This document shows positions 1-8,665 of a stretch of DNA of 64,000 nt, piece after piece. The notes under the pieces were generated by a model. It saw nothing but the letters and a program-made list of their open reading frames with translations. It was not told where the DNA came from and did no database searches. This DNA is from a bacterium OM1 bin76 (lineage in GTDB: Bacteria; Actinomycetota; Acidimicrobiia; Spongiisociales; ZC4RG35): assembly GCA_002238785.1 (NCBI GenBank), contig MPNA01000013.1, positions 1 through 64,000 of the forward strand. The letters are read 5' to 3'. The position numbers and the translations under genes were made by a program. Position 1 is the first letter of the stretch. The number at the start of each line of letters is the position of its first letter.

Positions 1-10
1 CTTTTCACAA

Positions 11-81
11 GAAGTGCCTCCTCTGTCTGGGTCCTAGCGGTCTTTGATAACAGCTATTCTCCCAGGTCAGAGAGGCACTTC
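11..81. repeat. Imperfect 21-nt inverted repeat (stem-loop)
   Basis: Positions 11-31 and 61-81 are near-perfect reverse complements: the arms start and end with gaagtgcctc and gaggcacttc and differ by a few bases in the middle. The loop is about 29 nt. A transcript would form a long hairpin. It could be a terminator for a gene left of the window, a transposon end or a structured RNA element; no T-run follows either arm. Confidence 0.45.
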
Positions 82-413
82 ACAGCATTTCACCCCCACA
101 CACCCCCCAACCACCGGTGGATCTAGGCTTAGGGCCTGGTCCGGGGAAACAGCGACTCGAATCGGTAAGCGTTGGCAGCCGTTCGCCGAGAGCCTCTCCC
201 GTGAGAAGCCGGATGAGCAGGCAACGAACGTTTTGGTAGTAAACACCCCCAACCCATCGCTCAATCCACCTTGCGCTCCCCGAGGTTGTCAGAGCAAGGG
301 TTAACCACTCAGCCAAACATGTGAAAATAGAGGTGCACCCCTGGCCCCGGGAACATCACGCAAGCATGCGCCGACACGGTATCTCTACCGTCAGCGGCCA
401 TCGGTCTGCCCGT

Positions 414-441
414 TTGGCTGTGTGTGTTGCGGCGTTATAAA
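414..441 (+). promoter_or_regulatory. Putative sigma-70 promoter of the LRR/SLH gene
   Basis: TTGGCT at 414-419 and TATAAA at 436-441 are separated by 16 nt, a good fit to -35/-10 spacing. The site lies about 105 nt upstream of the GTG start at 548. This is inferred from sequence only. Confidence 0.4.
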
Positions 442-547
442 TGACAGATATACAGTACGTAGGTTTCTGGTGTGAATCTATGTGTTATTCTTTGCCTTGG
501 ATGGGTAGCAATGGGTTCTTTAGCTTTTCGATAGGTGGTGGTGGATT

Positions 548-3049
548 GTGTCGACTGGTTTCTTGGTAGCGAGGGGGGGTCGGTTGGTGAGGTGTTGGAC
601 GCTTTGGGTGTTCGGGATGGTGGTGGGTGGGGGGTTGTTGTTGGTGGCTGGTCCGGTGGTGTCGCAGCAGTCGGGGGTTTGTGGTCGTACCCCGGCGGTG
701 CGGGATGCTTTGGTTGCGGCGGCGGGGGTTGGTGGGTGCGGGGATGTGACGGATCAGCATCTGGGGGCGGTGACAACTCTTGATTTGTCGGTTCGGGATC
801 CGAAGCTGACGAGTTTGGCGGAGGGCGACTTTGATGGTCTGACTGGTTTGCAAACCATCTTCTTGACCGGCAATGAGTTGAGTTCGTTGCCGGATTTGAG
901 CGCTCTCACCTCCCTTGTACAACTCTCGGTGAACGATAATGAGTTGAGTTCGTTGCCGGACTTGAGCGCTCTCACAGCTCTTGAACACCTGGTGGTGAAC
1001 GATAATGAGTTGAGTTCGTTGCCGGACTTGAGTGCTCTCACCGCCCTTCGGTTCCTAACTGCGGGCGATAATGAGTTGAGTTCGTTGCCGGATTTGAGCG
1101 CTCTCACAGCTCTTGAAAATCTCTCGGTGGGCGGTAATCGGTTGAGTTCGTTGCCGGACTTGAGCGCTCTCACCTCCCTGACTCATTTGTATGTGCACCG
1201 TAATGAGTTCACCTCGTTGCCGGATTTGAGCGCTCTCACTGCTCTTGAATTTCTCTGGGCGCATCACAACATGTTGTCGTCGTTGCCGGATTTGAGTGCC
1301 AACACCGCCCTGACTGATTTGCGAGTGTATAGCAATATGTTGTCGGTGTTGCCGGATCTGAGTGCCAACACCGCCCTGACTCGATTGTGGGCGTACGGTA
1401 ATCGGTTGTCGTCGTTGCCGAACCTGAGCAATAACACCGCCCTGACTGATTTGCGGGTGGGTTATGTAGAGGATCGAAGTATCGTGTCGGGCGATTTCTT
1501 GGGTGATCTTCCCAGTGATCTGCGTTTGTTGTTGGTGGAAGGTGTTCCGTTGAGCGCCAACGATCTGGCAACCATCCAGGCGATAACGGGTTTGCGGTAT
1601 CTTTATGCGGGTGGCACGGGTCTGTCGTCCACGGAGGTGGACGGGTTGTTGGACGGGCTCCCGGCCGGCCTGCAGGCGCTGGCTTTGGACGGCAACGATT
1701 TGGATGGTGTTACCTGGTCGAAGCTCTCCCGGCTATCTTCGCTCACCTATCTGGACGTTACGGGCGCCAACCTGGACGACACGGCTGCTTCGGCTATGAC
1801 TGGGAACGCGGCAACCGGGTTGGCAACGTTGCGGATGGGTTACAACGGGTTGACGGCGGTGCCGTCTCTGTCACGTTTGGGGTCTTTGGAGACTTTGTAT
1901 TTGGATCACAATCTCCTGACGGACGCGGCGTTGGGTGCGGGCGCGTTGGACGGTCCCACCGCCAGTGATCTGACGGTGCGGGTGGAGGCGGGTAATGCGG
2001 GGGTTACTCACAGCAGGGACGACCTGGAGACGACGTTTCCCGATGTGACGTTCGAGAATCCGGAGGTGCGGACCTCGTTGGAGGTGACCAAACAGGTCAG
2101 GGGAAGGGCTTCGGGTGGAGTGTTCGGATTCTCCCTTACCTGTGTGAAGACGGGGGAGACCGGACCGGGACGGGTGAATACTTTCACGGTGGTCGGGGGT
2201 GAGACCGGCTGGGGTCCGGTTCATGCTCCCGGGTTGTTGGTGATGTCGGTCAACTCGTTGTATTTCCGGGTGGTGGACTCGGCGACCTGTACGCTGACCG
2301 AACCTGGTTCCGGCGGTGCCACTCCGTCGGGGTTGTTCACCGACCAAGCAATTACCGTGGCCGGTAAAAGCGTGACCGTCACCAACAGATTCGCCGGCTC
2401 GACCTCTTCGTACACGCCTCCGCCCCCGCCGCCTCCGCCGCCCCCTCCGCCTCCGCCGCGGTTTGATGATCTGGCGGAGGTGGACTCGTCCCAGGCGGAG
2501 GTGGACTCGTCCCGGGCGGAGGTGGAGTCCCTGGAAGCGGCGGTGGGGTTTCTCGACCGGTCGGGGGTGTTCGAGGGTACCGAATGCGGACCGGATCGGT
2601 TCTGTCCCGACCGGCCGCTCAGGCGTTGGGTGATGACGGTTTGGCTGTTGCGGGTGCTCGGCCACGACGACGACCTGCCGGAAGTGGACACCTCCCGGTT
2701 CGAGGACGTGGATCCCGATCAGTGGTGGGCCGCGTATGTGGAACGGCTCGCACAGTTGGAAATCACCAAGGGATGCCAAACGGATCGGTACTGTCCTGAC
2801 GCCACCGTTACCCGAGCGCAGGTAGCGGTCTTTTTGAAACGGGCGCTTGGGTTTCGCGATTCCCCTCCGGTGGGTTTCGTCGACACCGAGGACAGTTGGG
2901 CCCGGGCCGCCATCGATGCGTTCTACAGGGAGGGGTACACGAAAGGATGCGCCACCGAGCCGTTGCGCTACTGTCCCGAAGAGACCGTCACCCGAGCACA
3001 AATGGCCCTACTCATCAACCGCGTCCTGGGAGGACCGACCGGCAAATAA
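548..3049 (+). CDS. Secreted LRR protein with DUF5979-like domain and three SLH repeats
   Basis: An 833-aa cell-surface protein. It starts at GTG 548 behind an AGGTGG-type ribosome site. The N-terminus has basic residues then a hydrophobic stretch ending near residue 38, consistent with a signal peptide. About residues 109-306 are nine 22-residue leucine-rich repeats of the form NELSSLPDLSALT, followed by more degenerate LRRs to about residue 470. A beta-rich DUF5979-like domain follows (about 515-620; starts TSLEVTKQVRG), then a run of 14 prolines, a short EVDSS repeat, and three S-layer homology modules at the C-terminus. Each SLH module carries a Cys-x4-6-Cys pair (for example CGPDRFCP, CQTDRYCP), a pattern I associate with Acidimicrobiia. 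SLH modules are expected to anchor the protein to the cell-wall polymer, exposing the LRR part for binding. The ligand is unknown. Confidence 0.85.
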   Translation: MSTGFLVARGGRLVRCWTLWVFGMVVGGGLLLVAGPVVSQQSGVCGRTPAVRDALVAAAGVGGCGDVTDQHLGAVTTLDLSVRDPKLTSLAEGDFDGLTGLQTIFLTGNELSSLPDLSALTSLVQLSVNDNELSSLPDLSALTALEHLVVNDNELSSLPDLSALTALRFLTAGDNELSSLPDLSALTALENLSVGGNRLSSLPDLSALTSLTHLYVHRNEFTSLPDLSALTALEFLWAHHNMLSSLPDLSANTALTDLRVYSNMLSVLPDLSANTALTRLWAYGNRLSSLPNLSNNTALTDLRVGYVEDRSIVSGDFLGDLPSDLRLLLVEGVPLSANDLATIQAITGLRYLYAGGTGLSSTEVDGLLDGLPAGLQALALDGNDLDGVTWSKLSRLSSLTYLDVTGANLDDTAASAMTGNAATGLATLRMGYNGLTAVPSLSRLGSLETLYLDHNLLTDAALGAGALDGPTASDLTVRVEAGNAGVTHSRDDLETTFPDVTFENPEVRTSLEVTKQVRGRASGGVFGFSLTCVKTGETGPGRVNTFTVVGGETGWGPVHAPGLLVMSVNSLYFRVVDSATCTLTEPGSGGATPSGLFTDQAITVAGKSVTVTNRFAGSTSSYTPPPPPPPPPPPPPPRFDDLAEVDSSQAEVDSSRAEVESLEAAVGFLDRSGVFEGTECGPDRFCPDRPLRRWVMTVWLLRVLGHDDDLPEVDTSRFEDVDPDQWWAAYVERLAQLEITKGCQTDRYCPDATVTRAQVAVFLKRALGFRDSPPVGFVDTEDSWARAAIDAFYREGYTKGCATEPLRYCPEETVTRAQMALLINRVLGGPTGK
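872..1465 (+). repeat. Nine 66-bp tandem repeats encoding LRRs
   Basis: Nine consecutive 66-bp units encode 22-aa leucine-rich repeats. The segment aatgagttgagttcgttgcc recurs almost unchanged in the first units, so the array is DNA-repetitive as well as protein-repetitive and prone to copy-number change by slippage or recombination. Units 7-9 are more diverged (Asn replaces Ala in the LSANT motif). Confidence 0.85.
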
Positions 3050-3092
3050 ATCAAGGGATCTGCGCCTCCCCACTACCCAGGAAGAGCGGCGG

Positions 3093-3133
3093 TTCGGTGC
3101 AGGTGCGGTGAGGATGCAGCATCCGCCACCGAA
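3093..3133 (+). terminator. Stem-loop after the LRR gene
   Basis: A nested inverted repeat: ttcggtg (3093-3099) pairs with caccgaa (3127-3133), gcgg (3105-3108) pairs with ccgc (3123-3126), and ggat/atcc closes an inner loop. It lies 44 nt past the stop codon. No T-tract follows, so it is at best a weak intrinsic terminator. Confidence 0.3.
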
Positions 3134-3272
3134 TGGCCCTCGGGGAATGGCTGTTCCGCTGTGACTCGGGGGTGATCCGGTCTTTCCTGCGTTGCTGATG
3201 TGTAATCTTGTATGATTTGTGATATGTCCGGGCCGCGTGTGGGCGCGGCTGCGCCTCGGTTAGGAGGGAGTT

Positions 3273-5648
3273 TTGGTTCAGTCAGACGATCTGGATAGGG
3301 AGTTGGCTGCGCTTCGGGAGCGTCTGTCGCGGTTGAGCGAGGCCAGTTTGCGTATCAACGAGAGCCTGGACTTCGATAGGGTGTTGCAGGGGGTTCTCGA
3401 TTCTGCCCGGTCTTTGACGGCTGCGCGGTATGGCGTGATGACGCTTTTCGGCGACGGGGGCCGGGTGGAGGATTTCCTGTCGTCGGGGATGACTGCGGAG
3501 GAGGCTGAGCAGTTGTGGCTCACTCCGGAAAGGTGGGAGCTGTTTGAGGCTCTGGCGGGTATCTCCGAACCTCTGAGGGTTCCCGACCTCGTGGAGTACG
3601 TCCGCGCCTTGGGGTTCACCGGGTTCAGCATTCCCCTGCCGGTGGGGGTGTTCCGGTTCATGGCGGCGCCGATGCGTCACCGGGGCGCTCGGGTGGGTTT
3701 GGTCTTTGTGGGCGACAAGGAGGGCGGGGAGGAGTTCACCCGGGCGGATGGGGAGGTGTTGGCGATGTTTGCCTCCCAGGCGGCGCTGGTGATCTCCAAT
3801 GCCCGCAGGCATCGGGAGGAGCGGCGGGCCAGGGCGGATTTGGAGACGCTGGTGAACACCTCTCCGGTGGGAGTCGTGGTTTTCGATGCCGGGACCGGAG
3901 CGCCGGTTTTGTTCAACCGGGAGGTTTTGCACATCGTGGACGGTTTGCGGGAGGAGGGCCAGCCACTGGAGGAGTTGGTGGAGGTGGTGACCTGTGTGCG
4001 TTCGGATGGCCGGGAGGTTTCACTCGGGGAGTTGCCGTTGTCCGAGGTCTTGAGGGGTGGAGAAACGGTCAGGGTGGAGGAGATCGTTCTGCGGGTTCCC
4101 GACGGGCGGAGCGTCAGCGCCCTTCTCAATGCCACGCCCATCTACTCCGAGGAGGGTGTGTTGGTGTCCTTTGTTGTCACACTCCAGGACATGACGCCAC
4201 TGGAGGATCAGGAGCGGATGCGGGCCGAGTTTCTGGGCATGGTGAGTCACGAACTCTCGACGCCGCTGGCGGCGGTGAAGGGCTCGATCACGACGTTGCT
4301 GGAGACCTCCAACCGGCTGGATCCCGCCGAGATGACTCAGTTCTTTCGCATCATCCGCGACCAGGCGGACCAGATGCGGTCTTTGATCGGCCATCTCTTG
4401 GATGTAGCCCGCATCGAGACGGGCAGCCTGGGGGTGGAGCCGGAGCCTTCGGAGGTGCATGTGCTGGTGGAGGAGGCCGTGAGCAGGTTCACGACAGAAG
4501 GTTCCGGGAACGCCTTAACTGTGGAGTTGGAGGCGGACCTGCCCCTGGTGATGGCCGACCGGCGGCGCATCGTGCAGGTGCTGGGTAGCCTGCTCTCCAA
4601 TGCCGTCGGATATTCCGGCGAAGGGTCGCCCATTTTGGTGACCGCGGTGCGGGAAGGGGTTCACGTGGCGGTCTCGGTGGTTGACGAGGGTCGGGGCATC
4701 CCGGCAGAGCAACTGCCTTCGCTGTTCCGCAGGTTCTCGCGGGCGGACGGAGCGAACTCCGGGGGCGGCGTCGACTGGTCGGGCCTGGCGCTGGCGGTCT
4801 GCAAGGGAATCGTGGAGGCTCACGGGGGCCGCATCTGGGCCGAGAGCGACGAGCCGGGCCTGGGAACGCGGTTCGCCTTCACGTTGCCTGCAGTGGAGGC
4901 CGCAACACCCGCTCCGGCCTCCCTGCGATCTCGTCCGGCCTCCCGTGGCAAGGTTCGAGTCCTGGCCGTGGACGATGATCCCCAGCACCTGAGGTACGTC
5001 CGGGACGTCCTCACCGGGGCGGGCTACGCGCCCATAATCACCGGGGACCCCGCCGAGGTGCCCCGCCTCATCAAGGAGGCCAAGCCCCACCTGGCCCTGG
5101 TGGACCTGGTCCTGCCGGACGGTGACGGCATACAGTTGATGAACGACATCCGGAATGTGGCCGACATGCCGGTCATTTTCCTGTCGGCCTACGGCCGGGA
5201 TGAGACCGTGGCCAGGGCTTTCGAGATGGGCGCGACCGACTATGTGGTCAAGCCCTTCTCGCCGACGGAGTTGGCGGCGAGGATCAGGGTGGCCCTGCGG
5301 AAGCGGCTGGAACCCTTCCACGGTGAGCCGTCGGGACCCTACGCCTCGGAAGGGCTGGGCATCGACTACGCCGAGCGCCGGGTGACGGTGGCGGGAACCC
5401 AGGTGGATCTGACCGCCACGGAGTACGCCGTGCTCTACGAACTGGCGGTCCATGGCCCCCGGGCATTGACCCACAGCGTGCTGCTCCACCGAGTCTGGGG
5501 TCCGGACAGAGTCGGCCAACCCTGGCTGGTCCGAGACGTGATAAAGAGGCTCCGCCGCAAACTGGGTGACAATGCCGACAACCCAAAATACATCTTCACC
5601 GAGCCCCGCGTCGGCTACCGACTGGCCAGAGGCGAACACAACCCGTGA
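3273..5648 (+). CDS. GAF-PAS sensor histidine kinase fused to an OmpR-type response regulator
   Basis: A 791-aa protein holding a whole two-component pathway in one chain. It starts at TTG 3273 behind a strong ribosome site, taggaggg. Domains in order: coiled N-terminus (1-35); GAF (about 36-180); PAS-like (about 190-310); HisKA with the H-box VSHELSTPL (His about 326); HATPase with SNAVGYS (N box), DEGRGIP and GLGTRF (G boxes); receiver (about 560-675) with VDDD, phosphoacceptor Asp in LALVDLVLPDG and a K in VVKPF; then a winged-helix OmpR/PhoB-type DNA-binding domain ending GYRLARGE. No membrane segment is seen, so the input is probably cytosolic (small ligand or redox through GAF). Phosphotransfer would directly control DNA binding. 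Target genes are unknown; it stands alone. Confidence 0.9.
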   Translation: MVQSDDLDRELAALRERLSRLSEASLRINESLDFDRVLQGVLDSARSLTAARYGVMTLFGDGGRVEDFLSSGMTAEEAEQLWLTPERWELFEALAGISEPLRVPDLVEYVRALGFTGFSIPLPVGVFRFMAAPMRHRGARVGLVFVGDKEGGEEFTRADGEVLAMFASQAALVISNARRHREERRARADLETLVNTSPVGVVVFDAGTGAPVLFNREVLHIVDGLREEGQPLEELVEVVTCVRSDGREVSLGELPLSEVLRGGETVRVEEIVLRVPDGRSVSALLNATPIYSEEGVLVSFVVTLQDMTPLEDQERMRAEFLGMVSHELSTPLAAVKGSITTLLETSNRLDPAEMTQFFRIIRDQADQMRSLIGHLLDVARIETGSLGVEPEPSEVHVLVEEAVSRFTTEGSGNALTVELEADLPLVMADRRRIVQVLGSLLSNAVGYSGEGSPILVTAVREGVHVAVSVVDEGRGIPAEQLPSLFRRFSRADGANSGGGVDWSGLALAVCKGIVEAHGGRIWAESDEPGLGTRFAFTLPAVEAATPAPASLRSRPASRGKVRVLAVDDDPQHLRYVRDVLTGAGYAPIITGDPAEVPRLIKEAKPHLALVDLVLPDGDGIQLMNDIRNVADMPVIFLSAYGRDETVARAFEMGATDYVVKPFSPTELAARIRVALRKRLEPFHGEPSGPYASEGLGIDYAERRVTVAGTQVDLTATEYAVLYELAVHGPRALTHSVLLHRVWGPDRVGQPWLVRDVIKRLRRKLGDNADNPKYIFTEPRVGYRLARGEHNP

Positions 5649-6173
5649 GGAACTACCCGCCCCCACCGAGTCGCCCCCCGACAACGGCTCTTCCGCCTCA
5701 TCCCTGACATTCGCAGACCGGCCATAACCGCGGCAGCGTCCACCGCGGTCCACAGTTCGGGCACCTGGCCGGCGATGATCGCGAGTCTCCGAAAAACGGA
5801 CTACCAGCATCGGCAATATGACTGGCGATGTCAGGACCTGATTGGAAACATCCACTACAACAACCGAACCACTCATACTTATAGGTGCCCCTAGGCCAGG
5901 GCGGGTCTGACTCCAACCTAACCTGGCCTGTTTGTGCCTTTGGTTTGATTTGTCGGCCTGCTCTTCGGCCGGGGGGCGGTGCTCTCCCGACAGAGCGGCT
6001 GTGACCTGATAGGAGCCTTGCTCTTGCCACTTGACATGGTCCGAGCGACGCCGGGTCGGACCGTCTCGGTGCTTGACTACTGTCAGTATGAACCATGGGC
6101 GGGACACAATCAACACCCAAAGGCCCCTCTCTTGACAACCCGGTCAAAAGCATTGACAATTCCGCAGGCGTGC
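5649..6173. other. Convergent intergenic region with one copy of a dispersed repeat
   Basis: A 525-bp gap between two converging genes. No open frame has a recognisable product. The right half (about 5991-6113) is homologous to 8855-8972. TTGACA-like strings at about 6133 and 6152 (ttgacaacccgg, ttgacaattccg) could be promoter elements but lack a clear partner gene in that direction. Confidence 0.5.
5991..6113. repeat. Dispersed intergenic repeat, copy A
   Basis: About 77 nt ending near 6113 align with almost no gaps at roughly three-quarters identity to the segment ending near 8972. The shared core includes gtccga, ctcggtg, tcagtatg and ccat.gg.gggaca. Similarity continues upstream after one indel of about 8 nt. 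Not protein coding as far as I can see. Function unknown. Confidence 0.6.
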
Positions 6174-6740
6174 TTAACCTACCGATCCAAGCTTTCTAAC
6201 TCCGCGTTCGGTGATTAGATGGGTCATAAGAATGTCGTGGGATTCTTGGGGAACCCGATCGACCAGCAGGCGTTCGAGAGTCACACCTACTCGAGGGACT
6301 CCAGGGGTCAGTTGGGCCAGCAAGCGGTCGTAGTAGCCCTTTCCCCAACCGAGCCTTCCCCCCCGGCGGTCAAAGACCAAGCCAGGCGCCAGCACCACTC
6401 CAATGTCCTCGGGAGATATCTGCGGAGAGGCTGCCACGGGCTGGCGAAACCCGAAGCGATGAGGTTCGCTTCGGGAGTGATGGGGATGCACGGTTAAGGG
6501 CCCCGACGATGGCGTACGGGTGGTTAACCACTCTATCTGCGGAAGGGCTTCCACCACCGGGCTGAGATCCAGTTCGCCGGACATGGCGATCCATACCAGT
6601 GTGGGAGTGGGCTTTCGGGCGCCAAGCCACTCGGTCACCTGTTCACACACTCTTTGGGACTCACCCGCGTCAGGTGCGGACCGCCCCCGCGCCTCGGCGC
6701 GAAAAAAGGACTTGGTATCCCTGTGTCTCACATCGCACAA
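6174..6740 (-). CDS. 5-formyltetrahydrofolate cyclo-ligase
   Basis: A 188-aa 5-FTHF cyclo-ligase (methenyl-THF synthetase), which converts 5-formyl-THF with ATP to 5,10-methenyl-THF in the cytoplasmic one-carbon pool. The family's hallmark C-terminal loop is present: APGLVFDRRGGRLGWGKGYYD, the ATP/Mg and folate site. The upstream TPxxGPL-like segment is also consistent. Length is normal for the family. The longest frame begins at a TTG; an in-frame GTG at 6731 is an alternative and neither has a strong ribosome site. It is transcribed divergently from plsC with only 32 nt between them. Confidence 0.88.
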   Translation of the reverse strand: MCDVRHRDTKSFFRAEARGRSAPDAGESQRVCEQVTEWLGARKPTPTLVWIAMSGELDLSPVVEALPQIEWLTTRTPSSGPLTVHPHHSRSEPHRFGFRQPVAASPQISPEDIGVVLAPGLVFDRRGGRLGWGKGYYDRLLAQLTPGVPRVGVTLERLLVDRVPQESHDILMTHLITERGVRKLGSVG

Positions 6741-6772
6741 GGTAGCAACTTCGGGGGTTTAGCCTTAGATCG

Positions 6773-7498
6773 ATGAGGAGAGCGTGGATCACCCTTCGCA
6801 GCCTTGTCACTTACCTGGTGGCGGGGCTCGGCACCGTGGGCATTGCCCTGGCGGCGGTTATCTCCTCGGCGATCCGGCCGAGGGGCCCCTTCGGAGAGCG
6901 TATCCTGAACGGCTTCGGCAGGCTGTGGGTCACGGTTTCGGGGATGCGGCTGGAAGTAAAAGGGCTGGAGCACATCGACAGGGACACCCCCTACATCGTG
7001 GTTGCGAACCATCGTTCCAACATCGACATCATGACGCTGGCCAAGGCCCTACCCATTCCCATCAGGTTCCTGTCCAAGAAGGAAGTGCTCGAATTCCCGT
7101 TGTTGGGGGCGGCCATGCGGGGAGTGGGGATGGTGCCCCTGGACCGGGAAATGGGACGCAAGGAACTGGCATCCATCATTCGCAGCGCCCGGTTGCTGGT
7201 GTCGGAGGGTCGGTCCTTGGTGATCTTCCCCGAGGGCACCCGCAGCCTCACCGGAGAAATGCTGCCGTTCAAATACGGCGCGTTCTTCATTGCCGCCCAG
7301 GTGGGATGCCCAGTGCTGCCGGTAGCAGTCTCCGGTACCGGAGCTATCTGGCCGCCTAAGTCGTGGGTGATCAGAGGAGGACCGGTCAGCGTGACTGTGA
7401 TGCCTCCAATTGTCCTCACCAAGAAGGACAGCCGCCAGAGCAGACCCTTGGCCAACCAGATTCGAAATGACCTGATCGAGGAACTAGCCGGGCTCTGA
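6773..7498 (+). CDS. plsC: 1-acyl-sn-glycerol-3-phosphate acyltransferase
   Basis: A 241-aa PlsC-family acyltransferase that adds the second acyl chain to lysophosphatidic acid, making phosphatidic acid at the inner membrane face. An N-terminal hydrophobic helix (about residues 10-32) anchors it. The catalytic NHRSNID (HX4D) motif, the FLSKKE motif, FPEGTRS (acyl-acceptor binding) and a PVLPVAVSG block are all present. Length is typical. The 3' end overlaps by 15 nt the 3' end of the convergent DUF418 gene. Confidence 0.92.
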   Translation: MRRAWITLRSLVTYLVAGLGTVGIALAAVISSAIRPRGPFGERILNGFGRLWVTVSGMRLEVKGLEHIDRDTPYIVVANHRSNIDIMTLAKALPIPIRFLSKKEVLEFPLLGAAMRGVGMVPLDREMGRKELASIIRSARLLVSEGRSLVIFPEGTRSLTGEMLPFKYGAFFIAAQVGCPVLPVAVSGTGAIWPPKSWVIRGGPVSVTVMPPIVLTKKDSRQSRPLANQIRNDLIEELAGL

Positions 7499-8665
7499 TC
7501 GCGGTGTGGCCTGATTGACGGAGGCCGGCCTGCGCAGGGGTTGGAATCGTCGGTAGGTGGCGACCCTCCACAGCCATTCGGCGGGACCGTAGCGGAAATG
7601 ACCGAGCCACGCCGAGGACCACCAGAGCTGCAGGGCCCACACCGCCGCCACCACCGCGGCGAGCATGGTCCGGGTGAAGATGATATCCGCCAGCATCACC
7701 CGCAACAACACGACTCCGATAATGGTCTGGGTCAGATAGTTGGTAAGCGCCAGGCGCCCCACCGAGCACAGGCGTTCGTGAGCTGAGGTGGGTCGGCGAT
7801 TCCATAGGATGATCAGGCTGGCGTAGCCCATCACCGTGGGGACAGTACCCAGCGTGTTCGGAATGGTCCCGATGAACGCCACCTGTGGGGAGAAGTCTTC
7901 AGCAACCACCCAGACCAGACCGAGGGCGGCCATCGGCAACCCCGTGCCAAGTCCGATCGCCGCCATCCGCCGATAGAAGCGGATCGAGCGCTCCCCGGTG
8001 ATCACCCCATTGCGGTAGAGCCCCACACCAATCAGCATCATTCCCGCCGCCCGGGCAACGAAGTCCGCCGCTATGAAGCCTTCAGCCGTTGCGGTGATTT
8101 CTCCAGAGGCGCTCATAAAGGCTCCCAATCCGCTGCCGTCCCCCAGCACGGCGGCTTGGGACAGAACGGCTGCCAACGGCGAAAGCAATACCACCGACCC
8201 ACCCAGGAGGAACAACGTCCGGGGCGTGCGGTTGCGCAGCAGGATGATGATCGGGGAGACGAGCGCATAGACAACCAGAATGTCCCCTTCCCACAGCAGA
8301 GAATGGAGAAAACCAATCCCCAGCAGGAGCAGATTGCGCCACAGGCTCAGCAAGGCAGGCCGTAGCGCCTTTTGGGCGGCCCGATCACAAAACAGGGCGA
8401 CACCCGCCCCGAACAGCACCGAGAAGAGGCCCATGAATTTCTGGTCGACAAACACCTCGCCGAATCCTCCGACTGCCCAATCCAGCCAAGTCTCGGAGCC
8501 GCCCGCGGAGAGGTTGAAGTATGGCCCGACACCAAGGCCGTAGGAAACCACGTTCATTACCAAGATTCCCAGCACCGCCACCCCCCTGACCAGGTCCAGG
8601 TTGGTATTGCGAAGGCCAACCTCAATGGGTCGAGATCGGCCAGGACCCTCCGGGAGGGGGGACAT
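7484..8665 (-). CDS. DUF418-family polytopic membrane protein
   Basis: A 393-aa protein with about ten hydrophobic segments. It begins with the family hallmark NLDLVRGVAVLGILVMNV (about residues 20-38) and ends with the conserved WxxxxLGHFRYGPAEWLWR motif of DUF418 proteins (YeiB-like). The biochemical role of the family is unsettled; the acyltransferase-3-like architecture has led to proposals of transport or modification of cell-envelope components. The start at ATG 8665 gives a short cytoplasmic N-tail. Upstream lies a 406-bp gap holding the second copy of the dispersed repeat. Confidence 0.85.
   Translation of the reverse strand: MSPLPEGPGRSRPIEVGLRNTNLDLVRGVAVLGILVMNVVSYGLGVGPYFNLSAGGSETWLDWAVGGFGEVFVDQKFMGLFSVLFGAGVALFCDRAAQKALRPALLSLWRNLLLLGIGFLHSLLWEGDILVVYALVSPIIILLRNRTPRTLFLLGGSVVLLSPLAAVLSQAAVLGDGSGLGAFMSASGEITATAEGFIAADFVARAAGMMLIGVGLYRNGVITGERSIRFYRRMAAIGLGTGLPMAALGLVWVVAEDFSPQVAFIGTIPNTLGTVPTVMGYASLIILWNRRPTSAHERLCSVGRLALTNYLTQTIIGVVLLRVMLADIIFTRTMLAAVVAAVWALQLWWSSAWLGHFRYGPAEWLWRVATYRRFQPLRRPASVNQATPRSEPG

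Larger units (their letters stand above)
1..547. other. Non-coding leader region before the LRR/SLH gene
   Basis: No convincing gene is seen in this 547-base stretch. Short overlapping open frames on both strands look like low-complexity by-products of GC-rich DNA. The stretch holds an imperfect 21-nt inverted repeat near its left edge, a tRNA D-arm-like string on the minus strand at 301-315 without a recognisable acceptor or T-arm, and a plausible sigma-70 promoter at 414-441 for the downstream surface-protein gene. The left end may belong to a feature cut by the window edge. Confidence 0.5.

Noticed and set aside
230-330. Possible tRNA-Ser/Leu on the minus strand
   Set aside because: Only the D-arm-like string is convincing; no matching acceptor stem, anticodon arm or TTCGA T-arm at proper distance could be paired.
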